Positions 1-9,059 of a stretch of 64,000 nucleotides of DNA are shown one piece after another. Both the position numbers and the translations under genes were made by a program. The notes below the pieces were generated by a model. The model worked only from the letters and a program-made list of their open reading frames with translations. It ran no database searches and was not told the DNA's origin. The DNA lies in the NCBI RefSeq assembly GCF_004295585.1, contig NZ_AP019400.1:2447501-2511500 (forward strand), in the 5' to 3' direction. Position 1 is the first letter of the stretch. Each line of letters begins with the position of its first letter. The stretch is from Cohnella abietis. GTDB taxonomy: Bacteria > Bacillota > Bacilli > Paenibacillales > Paenibacillaceae.

Positions 1-21
1 TCCTGGAAAAGGAATGGATGA
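1..21 (+). CDS. 3' tail of an upstream gene, possibly glucose-1-phosphate cytidylyltransferase
   Basis: Frame 1 reads S-W-K-R-N-G and then TGA at 19-21, directly before the dehydratase gene. In CDP-sugar clusters the gene before the 4,6-dehydratase is usually the cytidylyltransferase RfbF, whose C-terminus often ends in a short W-K stretch. Only six residues are visible, so the identity is an inference from context, and it is not certain that this frame is coding. Confidence 0.3.
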   Translation, partial: SWKRNG

Positions 22-27
22 GAAGTG

Positions 28-1128
28 ATGCCTAACAATGGTTTCTGGTCGAAAAAAAAGGTGCTGCTTACAGGGCATACAGGCTTTAAGGGAAGCTGGC
101 TCAGTTTATGGCTTCAAGTGATGGGAGCTAACGTGACTGGCTACGCACTACAGCCTGCAAGTGCTCCGAGTCTATATGCCTTGAGCGGCCTTGAGCATTC
201 TATTCGATCCGTTATAGCTGATATTCGAGATCGGGAATCTTTACTTCGAACGATACAAGATACGCAGCCCGACGTCATTATCCATATGGCCGCTCAACCG
301 CTTGTTAGATATTCTTATTTGAATCCGGTTGAAACCTTTGAAGTGAACGTTCTTGGAACCGTTAATCTGCTCGATGCTGTTCGAACGGCCGTAGCTGAAG
401 GAGTACACATACAAGCGGTGCTTAATATCACAACGGACAAATGCTACGAAAATCAGGAATGGACATGGGGCTACCGTGAAAATGATAGACTTGGCGGTTT
501 TGATCCTTATTCGAATAGTAAAGCTTGTGCGGAGCTTGCCACTTCTATGTTCCGAGATAGTTATTTCAACCCCAAGGACTATGCTTCTCACGGACTCAGC
601 ATTGCGACAGCAAGAGCGGGTAACGTGATCGGTGGGGGAGACTGGTCGGAGGATCGAATTATTCCCGACTGTATAAGAGCATTAATGGAGGGAAATAAGC
701 TTCCCATACGCAATCCAGTTGCGACACGTCCCTGGCAGCATGTACTTGAACCGTTGCAAGGGTATTTGTTGTTGGTTGAGCAGATGGTGGAGCGCGGAAC
801 TAAATTCGGGGAAGCGTGGAATTTTGGACCTAATGACGATGGTGTGAAAAGTGTGGAGTGGCTCGTTAAGAAGATAGGCACACTCTGGGGAGTAAATGAT
901 TTCTATGAATTGGCAGAAGGGAGCAATCCTCACGAAGCTACTAATCTCAGCCTTGATAGCTCGAAGGCAAGGCGAGCATTGGGCTGGCAGCCGATATGGA
1001 GTGTGGAGAGGGCGCTGGAGAAAACAGTGGAGTGGTTCCAAGCCTATCAACAGCAATCCGATATGAAGGCTGTATGCTTAGAACAATTGGAAGCATACAC
1101 ACTCGCAGGGGCTCATAAGGACAAATAG
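28..1128 (+). CDS. rfbG: CDP-glucose 4,6-dehydratase
   Basis: Short-chain dehydrogenase/reductase of 366 residues that converts CDP-glucose to CDP-4-keto-6-deoxyglucose, the branch point for CDP-deoxysugars. The N-terminus has the family signature FWSKKKVLLTGHTGFKGSWL with the glycine-rich NAD-binding loop. TTDKCYEN carries the catalytic threonine region, and YSNSKACAE holds the YxxxK pair. RAGNVIGGGDW and the TRPWQHVLEPLQGY stretch are also typical of the CDP-glucose subfamily. GTG at 25 and ATG at 28 are adjacent; ATG 28 is taken. The next gene begins 17 bases downstream and the two read as one operon. Substrate identity rests on family resemblance, which is strong here. Confidence 0.93.
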   Translation: MPNNGFWSKKKVLLTGHTGFKGSWLSLWLQVMGANVTGYALQPASAPSLYALSGLEHSIRSVIADIRDRESLLRTIQDTQPDVIIHMAAQPLVRYSYLNPVETFEVNVLGTVNLLDAVRTAVAEGVHIQAVLNITTDKCYENQEWTWGYRENDRLGGFDPYSNSKACAELATSMFRDSYFNPKDYASHGLSIATARAGNVIGGGDWSEDRIIPDCIRALMEGNKLPIRNPVATRPWQHVLEPLQGYLLLVEQMVERGTKFGEAWNFGPNDDGVKSVEWLVKKIGTLWGVNDFYELAEGSNPHEATNLSLDSSKARRALGWQPIWSVERALEKTVEWFQAYQQQSDMKAVCLEQLEAYTLAGAHKDK

Positions 1129-1145
1129 TAGTGGAGGGGATTAGC

Positions 1146-2936
1146 GTGAAGTTATCCGACTATGTGATCGATTTCATAAGCAAACAAGGCGTTGCGCATA
1201 TATTCGAGCTGACTGGCGGAGCTATCGTTCACTTGCTGGACTCCACCTATGACAGGAAGGATATGAACTGCGTCTCAGTTCATCACGAACAATCTGCAGC
1301 TTTCGCTGCGGAAGGATACAGTCGGATTAACGGTAAGCTTGGAGTTGCCATGGGTACCAGTGGCCCGGGAGCACTTAATATGCTGACGGGTATCGGCAGC
1401 TGCTATTTCGATTCGGTTCCTTGTCTGTTCATTACGGGGCAGGTGAATACGTATGAATATAAATTTGATCAACCCGTTCGGCAAATTGGTTTTCAGGAGA
1501 CCGATATCGTTAGCATCGCGAAACCGATTGTGAAGTTTGCCGAAATGATTACAGATGCGCAACAAATCCGCTATTCCATGGAAAAAGCAGTATTTGTTGC
1601 TCAGCATGGACGTCCGGGCCCAGTTTTACTCGATATCCCTATGAATATACAGCGTGCTCAGATTGAACCGGATGCATTAGAAAGCTTCTTCGATAGCGAG
1701 GAATTCTATGGGTATACGAATTTTAAGCAGCCTTGTCCTTCTGGAGACATAGAGCAAACCATTCAATTGCTCCAAAATGCTGAACGCCCCATCATTCTCG
1801 TCGGTGGCGGTGTCCGGGCTGCGGATGCTGTCAAAGAGCTACGAGAGCTCATCGATTTTAGCCATATACCAGTTGTCAGCTCATTAATGGGCCTCGATGC
1901 CTTGCCTGCGACGCATCCAATGAGCACGGGCCTTATCGGATCTTATGGAAATCGCTACAGTAATCTGGCTTTGGCGAACTGCGATTTTTTGCTTATCTTG
2001 GGATCACGACTCGATACTCGTCAGACGGGAACTAGGCCGGAAACCTTTGCTAGAGCAGCGAAGAAAGTTCATGTGGATGTCGAGGATGTTGAACGGCATG
2101 GAAAGGTTCGAGCGGATCTAACCATACATGTAGATGTTAAGCAATTCCTCAAAGACATAAATACGGCTTTGTCCGGAATCGTCCTTTCGGATTACTCTCC
2201 ATGGCATGAAGCTATTCTGCGCTATAAGGAGAAATACCCGAGCGGGGGAATGCTTTCCCAGCTTGATCAAGCTGGACCTATTAATCCGAACCGGTTTATG
2301 GAGCTGTTATCCTCACGCAGCAGTGAAGGCGACATTATTGTGCTTGATGTAGGCCAGCATCAAATGTGGGCAAGCCAGTCCTTTCATTTGCTTGAAGGAC
2401 AACGTCTCTTGAATGCAGGTGGCATGGGAGCTATGGGGTTTGCTCTTCCTGCCGCGATTGGAGCAGCGTTGATGGCTCCGCATCGTCAGATCATTGTAAT
2501 TGCTGGCGATGGTGGTATGCAGGTGAACATACAGGAGCTTCATACGATTGCCCACCATGGGCTGCCGATTAAGGTTTTTGTCATGAATAATCATAATTTG
2601 GGCATGGTACGGCAGTTTCAGGATATGTATTTTGACGGTCGTCAGCAATCTACTGTTCATGGTTATGGCTGTCCTGACTTGGTGAAGGTAGCGAATGCTT
2701 ATGGGATCCCTGCTTTAAGGATTGAAACCATTGAAGAAGCCGTAGCTAAAATAGACATCGCTTTGCAAACCAAAGGGTGCTTCCTAGTGGAAATCAATTT
2801 AGAAACTCAGACGACAGTGAATCCCAAGCTGGTTGTCAATCGGCCTATTGAAGACATGTCGCCATTCCTAGAACGGGAACAACTAACTGCCGAGATGCTC
2901 ATAGAGCCGCTTGGAGATGAAGAGGTGATCAAATGA
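1146..2936 (+). CDS. ThDP-dependent enzyme, acetolactate synthase/YerE-like
   Basis: Predicted 596-residue ThDP enzyme with the three-domain acetolactate-synthase layout. The N-terminal PYR domain holds the activating glutamate in HHEQ (about residue 48). A central FAD/DHS-like domain contains PIILVGGG. The C-terminal PP domain contains GDGGMQVNIQEL followed by NNHNLG, the ThDP/Mg-binding motif. GTG 1146 is preferred over GTG 1131 because GGAGGGGA at 1133-1140 is a good ribosome site for it. It sits between a CDP-4-keto-6-deoxyglucose producer and glycosyltransferases. In Yersinia a related ThDP enzyme (YerE) adds a two-carbon unit to a CDP-ketosugar, so branched-sugar synthesis is a reasonable inference. 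A plain acetolactate synthase is the alternative, but no small subunit gene is adjacent. Confidence 0.8.
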   Translation: MKLSDYVIDFISKQGVAHIFELTGGAIVHLLDSTYDRKDMNCVSVHHEQSAAFAAEGYSRINGKLGVAMGTSGPGALNMLTGIGSCYFDSVPCLFITGQVNTYEYKFDQPVRQIGFQETDIVSIAKPIVKFAEMITDAQQIRYSMEKAVFVAQHGRPGPVLLDIPMNIQRAQIEPDALESFFDSEEFYGYTNFKQPCPSGDIEQTIQLLQNAERPIILVGGGVRAADAVKELRELIDFSHIPVVSSLMGLDALPATHPMSTGLIGSYGNRYSNLALANCDFLLILGSRLDTRQTGTRPETFARAAKKVHVDVEDVERHGKVRADLTIHVDVKQFLKDINTALSGIVLSDYSPWHEAILRYKEKYPSGGMLSQLDQAGPINPNRFMELLSSRSSEGDIIVLDVGQHQMWASQSFHLLEGQRLLNAGGMGAMGFALPAAIGAALMAPHRQIIVIAGDGGMQVNIQELHTIAHHGLPIKVFVMNNHNLGMVRQFQDMYFDGRQQSTVHGYGCPDLVKVANAYGIPALRIETIEEAVAKIDIALQTKGCFLVEINLETQTTVNPKLVVNRPIEDMSPFLEREQLTAEMLIEPLGDEEVIK

Positions 2937-4087
2937 CCACTAGCATTGTGATCTTGACACATAATCAACTGCCTTTAACTTACAAGTGCTTGCAAAGCAT
3001 TCGGCAGCATACTGAGGATTATGAGCTCATTGTTGTTGATAATGGCTCGACAGATAACACACTTGCCTACTTAAGACAGCAACCGGATGTGATTCTTATA
3101 GAAAATGAAAAAAATCTAGGTTTTGCCAAAGGGTGTAATCAAGGAATTGAACTGTCAAAGGGAGAGAATGTTCTCTTCTTAAATAATGACACAGTTGTAA
3201 CGGAGTATTGGTTGGAAAATTTGCTGCGTGTTTTGTACGAGAATGAAAGAGTTGGGATGGTAGGCCCTGTTACGAACAACTCAAGCGGTCATCAAATTAT
3301 TCCAGTTACCTACAGCGATCTCAGCGGACTAGATGCGTTTGCACAGCTCCATTGTGAGGAAAATGCTGGCTGTTATACAGAAGTACGTCGTTTGATCGGC
3401 TTCTGCTTGTTAGCTAAAAGAAGCGTTCTCGACGAGATAGGTGGCTTTGACGAGCTGTACGGTCTGGGGAATTTTGAAGACGACGATCTCTGTTTACGAG
3501 CTTTGCGAGCGGGATACTCTTTAAGAGTAGTTAACGATTCCTTTATCCACCATGTTGGCCATGCGACTATGCTTCATCTACAGGATGCGGATTTAACGAC
3601 ACTGTTGAAGGTAAATCGCGAGAAAGCAGCGGCGAAGTGGGGGAATGACATCCATCATCTCTTGTATAAACCAGAGATTACGGTCAGCTTATGCATGATC
3701 ACTAGGGATGCCGAGCAAACTTTGAGGCAATCGCTAGATTCCATAATGGATGATGTAGATGAAATTGTTATTGTTGATATGGGGTCTTCTGATAAGACGG
3801 TTGAGATTGCTCATTACTACACTCCGTTTGTGCATAGCCTTGTCGGGAACAGCCACGACATTCGTCCGTACCGGCATGCATTCGAGATGGCAACAAAAGA
3901 GTATGTGATTTGGTTAAAGCAAGATGAGGCTGCGGATACCGAAAGCCTTAGAAAGCTGTCTGGTCTTAAGTTTTCAATGGATGGCAGCCAAGATATTGCG
4001 ACTCTGTCAGACAAGGGTTTAGCAATATTCAGAAGAGCAGCTGGGCTTCGGCTGCCGGACGAATGGAGAGAGGGAGCTGAGCTATGA
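2933..4087 (+). CDS. GT2 glycosyltransferase with a second, degenerate GT2-like domain
   Basis: 384 residues. Residues 1-230 form a GT-A family 2 transferase. SIVILTHNQLPLT opens the fold, VDNGSTDNT binds the nucleotide, FLNNDTVV carries the metal-binding DxD-type motif, and GLGNFEDDDLCLRALRAG supplies the catalytic ED region. Residues 249-345 repeat the start of a GT2 fold (ITVSLCMITRDAEQ, then IVDMGSSDKT). That copy closely resembles the start of the next gene, but its DxD position reads LKQDEA instead of LDADD. The gene overlaps its upstream and downstream neighbours by ATGA, indicating translational coupling. Likely a cytoplasmic enzyme building a surface glycan; donor and acceptor are unknown. 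Confidence 0.88.
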   Translation: MTTSIVILTHNQLPLTYKCLQSIRQHTEDYELIVVDNGSTDNTLAYLRQQPDVILIENEKNLGFAKGCNQGIELSKGENVLFLNNDTVVTEYWLENLLRVLYENERVGMVGPVTNNSSGHQIIPVTYSDLSGLDAFAQLHCEENAGCYTEVRRLIGFCLLAKRSVLDEIGGFDELYGLGNFEDDDLCLRALRAGYSLRVVNDSFIHHVGHATMLHLQDADLTTLLKVNREKAAAKWGNDIHHLLYKPEITVSLCMITRDAEQTLRQSLDSIMDDVDEIVIVDMGSSDKTVEIAHYYTPFVHSLVGNSHDIRPYRHAFEMATKEYVIWLKQDEAADTESLRKLSGLKFSMDGSQDIATLSDKGLAIFRRAAGLRLPDEWREGAEL

Positions 4088-5172
4088 TAACGATCAGCTT
4101 GTGCATGATTGTCAAGAATGAAGAGGAAGGACTGGCGAAATGCTTGTCTTCTGTGAAAGGAATTGCCGATGAAATCGTAATTGTGGATACCGGATCAACC
4201 GACCGTACGAAGGAAATTGCGGCACAATTTACGGACCGAATTTTCGATTTCGAGTGGATTAATGATTTCTCAGCGGCTCGAAATTATTCCTTCAGCAAGG
4301 CAACCAAAAAATATATATTATGGTTAGATGCGGACGATCAGATTCAAGAGAAAGATCGACTGCTATTTATTAAACTGAAAAAAAAACTTACCTTGGACGT
4401 TGATAGTGTGACAATGAGTTATAATCTCGCTTTCGACGAGTCAGGGAATGTGACTTCCAGTCTGCGGCGAAACCGCTTAGTCCGCAGAGATCGCAGCTTT
4501 CAATGGATTGGCCCTGTTCATGAATATTTAGCTGTATGGGGAAATATACAGAACAGTGATGTAAGCATTACGCATGGTAAAAACAAAGCGTACACAGACC
4601 GCAATTTACAAATTTACTTAAAACGAGAGCAGGCTGGTGAACAATTCACGCCAAGGGATTTATATTATTTTGCTAATGAGCTCCGTGATCATGCTCAGTA
4701 TAGAAAGGCCATTCTCTATTACGAAATGTTTCTGAAGGGAAAGCAGGGGTGGATTGAAGACAATATACAGGCTTGCACGAAAATGGCTGACTGCTTCGGA
4801 AAACTGGGTGATAAGGAAAAGTATTTCGAATCGATGTGTATGACACTTTCCTATGATAAACCACGAGCGGAGGTTTGCTACGCCATTGGTATTCATTTTC
4901 TAGAAGATAATAAATACGATATCGCGATATTTTGGTTTACGGCAGCGGTCGACTGCGGGATTGACAAGAATAACATGGCGATGGTAAATCCGGCTCATTC
5001 CACCTGGCTGCCTCACTTGCAGCTGTGCCTTTGCTATGATCGTTTAGGTCAATTGGAGAAAGCAAATGAGCATAACGAGAAAGCCTTAGCCTATCACCCA
5101 ACGCATCCTAGCATGCTTTATAACCAAAAATATTTTCAAAATATGTTTAAGGATCGCATCAAGGAGGGGTAG
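4084..5172 (+). CDS. GT2 glycosyltransferase with C-terminal TPR-like helices
   Basis: 362 residues. The N-terminal half is a compact GT2 domain of the WaaE/KdtX-like type, with ISLCMIVKNEEEGL, VDTGSTDRT and the metal-binding WLDADD, followed by the FQWIGPVHEYL acceptor-side motif. From about residue 195 the protein becomes helical, with TPR-like units (RDLYYFANELRDHAQYRKAI, AEVCYAIGIHFLEDNKYDIA, LCLCYDRLGQLEKANEHNEK). This arrangement is common in Bacillales glycosyltransferases found in S-layer and flagellin glycan clusters. The start overlaps the previous stop (ATGA). It is the last gene before a strong hairpin, so it closes the operon. Confidence 0.87.
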   Translation: MITISLCMIVKNEEEGLAKCLSSVKGIADEIVIVDTGSTDRTKEIAAQFTDRIFDFEWINDFSAARNYSFSKATKKYILWLDADDQIQEKDRLLFIKLKKKLTLDVDSVTMSYNLAFDESGNVTSSLRRNRLVRRDRSFQWIGPVHEYLAVWGNIQNSDVSITHGKNKAYTDRNLQIYLKREQAGEQFTPRDLYYFANELRDHAQYRKAILYYEMFLKGKQGWIEDNIQACTKMADCFGKLGDKEKYFESMCMTLSYDKPRAEVCYAIGIHFLEDNKYDIAIFWFTAAVDCGIDKNNMAMVNPAHSTWLPHLQLCLCYDRLGQLEKANEHNEKALAYHPTHPSMLYNQKYFQNMFKDRIKEG

Positions 5173-5203
5173 GCATTCAACAAGCTGAGCCGTGATTTAA
5201 TCA

Positions 5204-5246
5204 GGCAACTTTATTGTACTTGAACGATAAGTACAGTAAAGTTGCC
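5204..5246 (+). terminator. Hairpin after the glycan operon
   Basis: An 18-bp stem with one G-T pair and a 7-base loop (5222-5228) runs from GGCAACTTTA to TAAAGTTGCC. It is followed by ATTTTAC, so the T tract is short. It lies 31 bases after the stop codon at 5172 and is the only strong structure in the 5173-5494 gap. Confidence 0.75.
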
Positions 5247-5430
5247 ATTTTACAGTGGAATATGCAATGAATATCGCTATTTACAGTTTAGTTTAATGAA
5301 ATGAGCAAGTAAGATGAATGTGGATATTAATAGAATCAGAACTATCCTTCTTTACTCACTATTACTTAATCGATGAACAAGAAACGCATTAAGGCATGAG
5401 GGTCGGGAAACCGATTCCTTTTGCATTTTC

Positions 5431-5459
5431 TGGTTTCCGAAGGTACAACCTAGTATAAT
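5431..5459 (+). promoter_or_regulatory. Possible promoter of the AraC-type regulator
   Basis: A perfect TATAAT at 5454-5459 lies 36 bases before the preferred start codon. The -35 region is poor (TGGTTT at 17-bp spacing), so an activator may be needed or the match may be chance. Confidence 0.35.
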
Positions 5460-5494
5460 TAATTTTTCTTATTATTACTTGGCAGGTGAATTCC

Positions 5495-7861
5495 ATGAGC
5501 ACCATTAACCAAAAGAAACAGCGAAAGTTTTTGCGAAGCATGTACGCATGGATAACGCTTACAATGCTACTGGTGCTAAGCCTATTTGCTACTATAACTT
5601 ATTTTAGCGCCGGGGGAGCATTATTAAATAATGAATATGCGTCGAACAAGAAAATTTTGTCCCAAGTCAAATTTAATATTGATTACATGGATGAAATGAT
5701 TCGCAATTCAGTCTTATCTTTATTTTATAACCCGGATGTCCAGACAATATTGTACAACAAAAGTTTGGATCTTGGAGAAACATTAAAAGGGATTAATACC
5801 GTCAGAACCTCAATCGTCAATTCCAATCCATTTATTAATTCGATTTATTTTTACAATGACTATTCCAAATTGTATTACTCGACGGGAGATGAGCTACTCT
5901 TCCAGGACAAAAGCTTAAATGCAATGTTTGATTCCGGAAAGGTGCTCCCGATACTAAAGCCCATCCCCAGAAGAATTGAATATCCGATGGTGGGGGACAA
6001 GATAAGATATGAGAACGTCGTTACCTATTTTATGTACGAGTTTAAAGACGATAATAACTTGCCTAATGGCGCATTAATCGTTAACGCGAGTACGAATTGG
6101 ATATTAAACAATATCAAAATGATTAACAATGCAGATTTAGATAAGCAAGATCAAATTATGATATTGGATGGGAATGGCGCCTTAGTCGGTGATAGCCTGG
6201 AGGAAGATTCATTTCTAACGAATCTGAAAGCAGCTTATGTGCATCAACAAGCTGGAGAAAAAGTAAAAACCGAAACGGAAGAGCAGACAGGCTATTTCAC
6301 AAGCGATATTAATGGAAAGAAATATCTGATTACCTATACTTATTTAGATAATATGAATTGGACGATAGTGAAAGCACAGCTTTATCACGATGTGTTCCAG
6401 AAAATCAATTCGTTAAAATATACATACTTTCTAATCACTGCCGGATTTTTGTTAATTGCATTCATAATCTCGGTGTCTTTATCCCGCAGGTTTTATAAAC
6501 CGATTGATCGATTGGTTAGACAATTCGTTGTTGTCGATCGCGATCGTGGGCTGCCGAAGGGAGAAGATGAATTCTCGTACTTAAACGATGTTTTTCAAGA
6601 TGCCATCGACAAGATGAATCATTATAAACAAAGAAGCCATACGTCTCAAGAAGTCATGAGGGCCTATTTCCTAAGAAAATTGCTTGTAGATAGTTATTCG
6701 GTGTCGGCGGGTGAGTTTGCTCAAGCCCAGTCAGATTTCAGTATACGTTTAGATGCGGAGATGGGGTTCCTAATCTGTATTGTCAAGATAGATGGTTATA
6801 ACCAATTTAAGGAAAAGTACAATTTAAGAGATCAGGCACTCTATTTGTATGGAATTGAAAACATGTCGTTGGAATGTATCGGAGAGACTTTCCAATGCGA
6901 AGTGGTGAAGATGAAGGATGAGTATATCGCCTTTATTATTAACACCAATTCAGACTCAGAGAATCTGCATGTACTAACGGATAGCTGGAAGAAAGCCCAG
7001 ATGTATATTATGAAGTATTACCACATTTCCATTTCCGTGTGTATCAGTGACCCTATTGAGCGTTATACGGACCTTTCAGATCAGCATTACGAAACACTAA
7101 ATAATTCTCTATATCGCTTAATTTACGGCCATTCCAGTATTCTGACTGGTGATCGAATCAGGAACAATGTGGATAATCCGCAGCTCGGATATTCAGCATC
7201 GCTTGAGAAGAAGCTGATTGATGCTTTGAAAAGCGGCAGCATTCCTGTTACTGAGGATACACTTTCCAGAATTTTTCGAGAAATTGCTGCTTTGAACTAT
7301 AACAATGCGCTCTTATCTATTATGAGCTTGCTAAACGTGCTGAAAACGACGGTTGAGGAAATTAGTCGAGTAAAGGTGGAGCCGATCCATGTGAATTTTA
7401 ATTTGATCACGAAGCGCTTGTTCGAATTGGAAACCTTAACAGAGCTTCAAGAAAAGATCATGCTGTTGTTAGTGGATATGATTTCCAAAACAGATAACAT
7501 AGAGAATGAGAAGCAGTCCATTGTAGTAGAAACAATGAAAGAACTGATTGATGCGGATTATGCTAATCCGGGACTATGCCTGCAATTTGTTGCCGATAAG
7601 CTCAATGTTTCGCCTAAGTCAGCCAGCAAACTGTTTAACTCTAAGTTGAATATGTCAGTTGCTGATTATATTAATGAAGTAAGGCTTAATAAAGCGGTAG
7701 AATGGTTGGAAAGCTCCGGACTGAATATCAAGGAGATACTAGCTAAAATTGGTGTTGAAAATGAAAGTTATTTCTACAAGCTATTCAAGAAAAAACACGG
7801 AACGACTCCTAAAGAATATATGTTAAGCAAAAGTGTGAAGCAAATTCTAAACAAGAAATGA
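5495..7861 (+). CDS. Membrane-bound AraC-family transcriptional regulator
   Basis: 788 residues. A transmembrane helix near residues 20-42 and a second near 310-330 flank an extracytoplasmic sensor region of about 270 residues. The cytoplasmic part ends in an AraC/XylS DNA-binding domain (residues 680-775) with two helix-turn-helix units: LQFVADKLNVSPKSASKLF, then IKEILAKIGVENESYFYKLF and the closing KKHGTTPKEY. No phosphoacceptor or kinase motif is seen, so it likely senses a ligand outside the cell and binds DNA directly. ATG 5495 is chosen because AGGTG sits 6 bases before it; GTG 5486 is possible. It is upstream of a sugar ABC operon and probably controls it. Isolated hairpins lie on both sides. 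Confidence 0.88.
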   Translation: MSTINQKKQRKFLRSMYAWITLTMLLVLSLFATITYFSAGGALLNNEYASNKKILSQVKFNIDYMDEMIRNSVLSLFYNPDVQTILYNKSLDLGETLKGINTVRTSIVNSNPFINSIYFYNDYSKLYYSTGDELLFQDKSLNAMFDSGKVLPILKPIPRRIEYPMVGDKIRYENVVTYFMYEFKDDNNLPNGALIVNASTNWILNNIKMINNADLDKQDQIMILDGNGALVGDSLEEDSFLTNLKAAYVHQQAGEKVKTETEEQTGYFTSDINGKKYLITYTYLDNMNWTIVKAQLYHDVFQKINSLKYTYFLITAGFLLIAFIISVSLSRRFYKPIDRLVRQFVVVDRDRGLPKGEDEFSYLNDVFQDAIDKMNHYKQRSHTSQEVMRAYFLRKLLVDSYSVSAGEFAQAQSDFSIRLDAEMGFLICIVKIDGYNQFKEKYNLRDQALYLYGIENMSLECIGETFQCEVVKMKDEYIAFIINTNSDSENLHVLTDSWKKAQMYIMKYYHISISVCISDPIERYTDLSDQHYETLNNSLYRLIYGHSSILTGDRIRNNVDNPQLGYSASLEKKLIDALKSGSIPVTEDTLSRIFREIAALNYNNALLSIMSLLNVLKTTVEEISRVKVEPIHVNFNLITKRLFELETLTELQEKIMLLLVDMISKTDNIENEKQSIVVETMKELIDADYANPGLCLQFVADKLNVSPKSASKLFNSKLNMSVADYINEVRLNKAVEWLESSGLNIKEILAKIGVENESYFYKLFKKKHGTTPKEYMLSKSVKQILNKK

Positions 7862-7886
7862 TCCATTATAAGAGGAATTATTGCTG

Positions 7887-7930
7887 GGCGTGCACTGTAC
7901 TTGCGTAAAAGTACAGTGCACGCCTTTTTG
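7887..7930 (+). terminator. Rho-independent terminator
   Basis: A perfect 16-bp stem, GGCGTGCACTGTACTT against its complement with a 6-base loop, is followed by TTTTTG. It separates the AraC-type gene from the transport operon. Confidence 0.92.
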
Positions 7931-7944
7931 TACAGTCGAAAATG

Positions 7945-7972
7945 TTGTAATCGACTCCATTTACACTATATT
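7945..7972 (+). promoter_or_regulatory. Candidate promoter of the ABC/glycan operon
   Basis: TTGTAA (7945-7950) and TATATT (7967-7972) are 16 bases apart, just after the terminator and about 77 bases before the first permease start. The fit to a SigA promoter is moderate. Confidence 0.5.
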
Positions 7973-8048
7973 AATATCGCCCTGTGGCAGTAAAGTTTGG
8001 TAGTGAGCAAGAGAGATCTGACAGAATGAAATAAGGGAGACATGCTTT

Positions 8049-9026
8049 ATGGGAAATATGGCTGATCATTCCGTACTTAACATGGAAAATTCGATACGAA
8101 TCAATAAAAAGAAAAACAGCGGTTTCTGGCGAGGGATCATACGTAACAAAGGCATCATTTCGTTGGCTATACCGGGGCTGCTGTTCGTTATCGTATTCTA
8201 CTATTTGCCCATGTTCGGACTGGTACTCGCTTTTAAAGATCTGAATTTTACAAAAGGTATTTGGGGAAGCGATTGGGTTGGTTTTACTAACTTCAAGTTT
8301 TTCTTCACTTCGGACGCCGCGTTACAGGTAACTCGTAACACGCTCGTGTTGAATTTTTGCTTTATTACGATCACGAATATCGTAGCCGTCACCTTTGCTC
8401 TGCTGTTATTCGAACTGAGCCGCAAAGCGGTGAAATTGTATCAGACTGCCATCTTTTTTCCTTATTTCTTATCCTGGGTAACCGTTAGCTATGTCACTTA
8501 TGCGTTGCTCAATCCCGAGCTGGGAGTCATCAATCACTTACTCGAGCTATTTGGCTGGGAAGGGATCAGCTGGTATTTTGAATCCAAGTATTGGCCTTCT
8601 ATATTAAGCTTAGCTTTTTTATGGAAAAATGTTGGCTACTCAATGCTTATATATTATACGGGACTGTTGGCAATTGATAAAACCTTCTATGAAGCCGCAG
8701 CTATTGATGGCGCTTCTAAATGGCAACAAATTCGCAGCATATCTATTCCTTTGCTCACACCTTTAATTACATTGATTGTCCTCTTGCAGATCGGGCGCAT
8801 TTTTTATTCCGATTTCGGATTGTTCTATTTCTTGCCTGCAGATTCAGGGGCATTGTATAGTACGACGGACGTCATTGATACGTATGTATTCCGTGCCTTA
8901 CGTGTAACAGGTGATACCGGAATGGCCACTGCGGCAGGTCTATATCAATCCGTTGTCGGGTTTTTACTTGTTCTGACAGTTAATTTCATCGTTCGCAAGA
9001 TCAACAAAGAAAATGCAATCTTCTAA
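8049..9026 (+). CDS. Carbohydrate ABC transporter permease, LplB/UgpA type
   Basis: Inner-membrane permease of 325 residues with six predicted transmembrane segments after a long basic cytoplasmic N-terminus (about 35 residues). The ATPase-contact EAA loop reads YEAAAIDGASKWQQIRSISI. FYYLPMFGLVLAFKDLNF near the N-terminus is characteristic of the LplB group that imports oligosaccharides in Paenibacillus. The start is backed by AAGGGAGA eight bases upstream. It pairs with the following YtcP-like permease and the lipoprotein at 10026. No ATPase gene is present in this operon. Confidence 0.93.
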   Translation: MGNMADHSVLNMENSIRINKKKNSGFWRGIIRNKGIISLAIPGLLFVIVFYYLPMFGLVLAFKDLNFTKGIWGSDWVGFTNFKFFFTSDAALQVTRNTLVLNFCFITITNIVAVTFALLLFELSRKAVKLYQTAIFFPYFLSWVTVSYVTYALLNPELGVINHLLELFGWEGISWYFESKYWPSILSLAFLWKNVGYSMLIYYTGLLAIDKTFYEAAAIDGASKWQQIRSISIPLLTPLITLIVLLQIGRIFYSDFGLFYFLPADSGALYSTTDVIDTYVFRALRVTGDTGMATAAGLYQSVVGFLLVLTVNFIVRKINKENAIF

Positions 9027-9059
9027 ATAGATTCAATAAATGAGATAGGAGGAGAAATC

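Noticed and set aside
5486..5494. GTG start for the AraC-type regulator
   Set aside because: The ribosome-site candidate AGGTG overlaps this GTG, while ATG 5495 has correct spacing.
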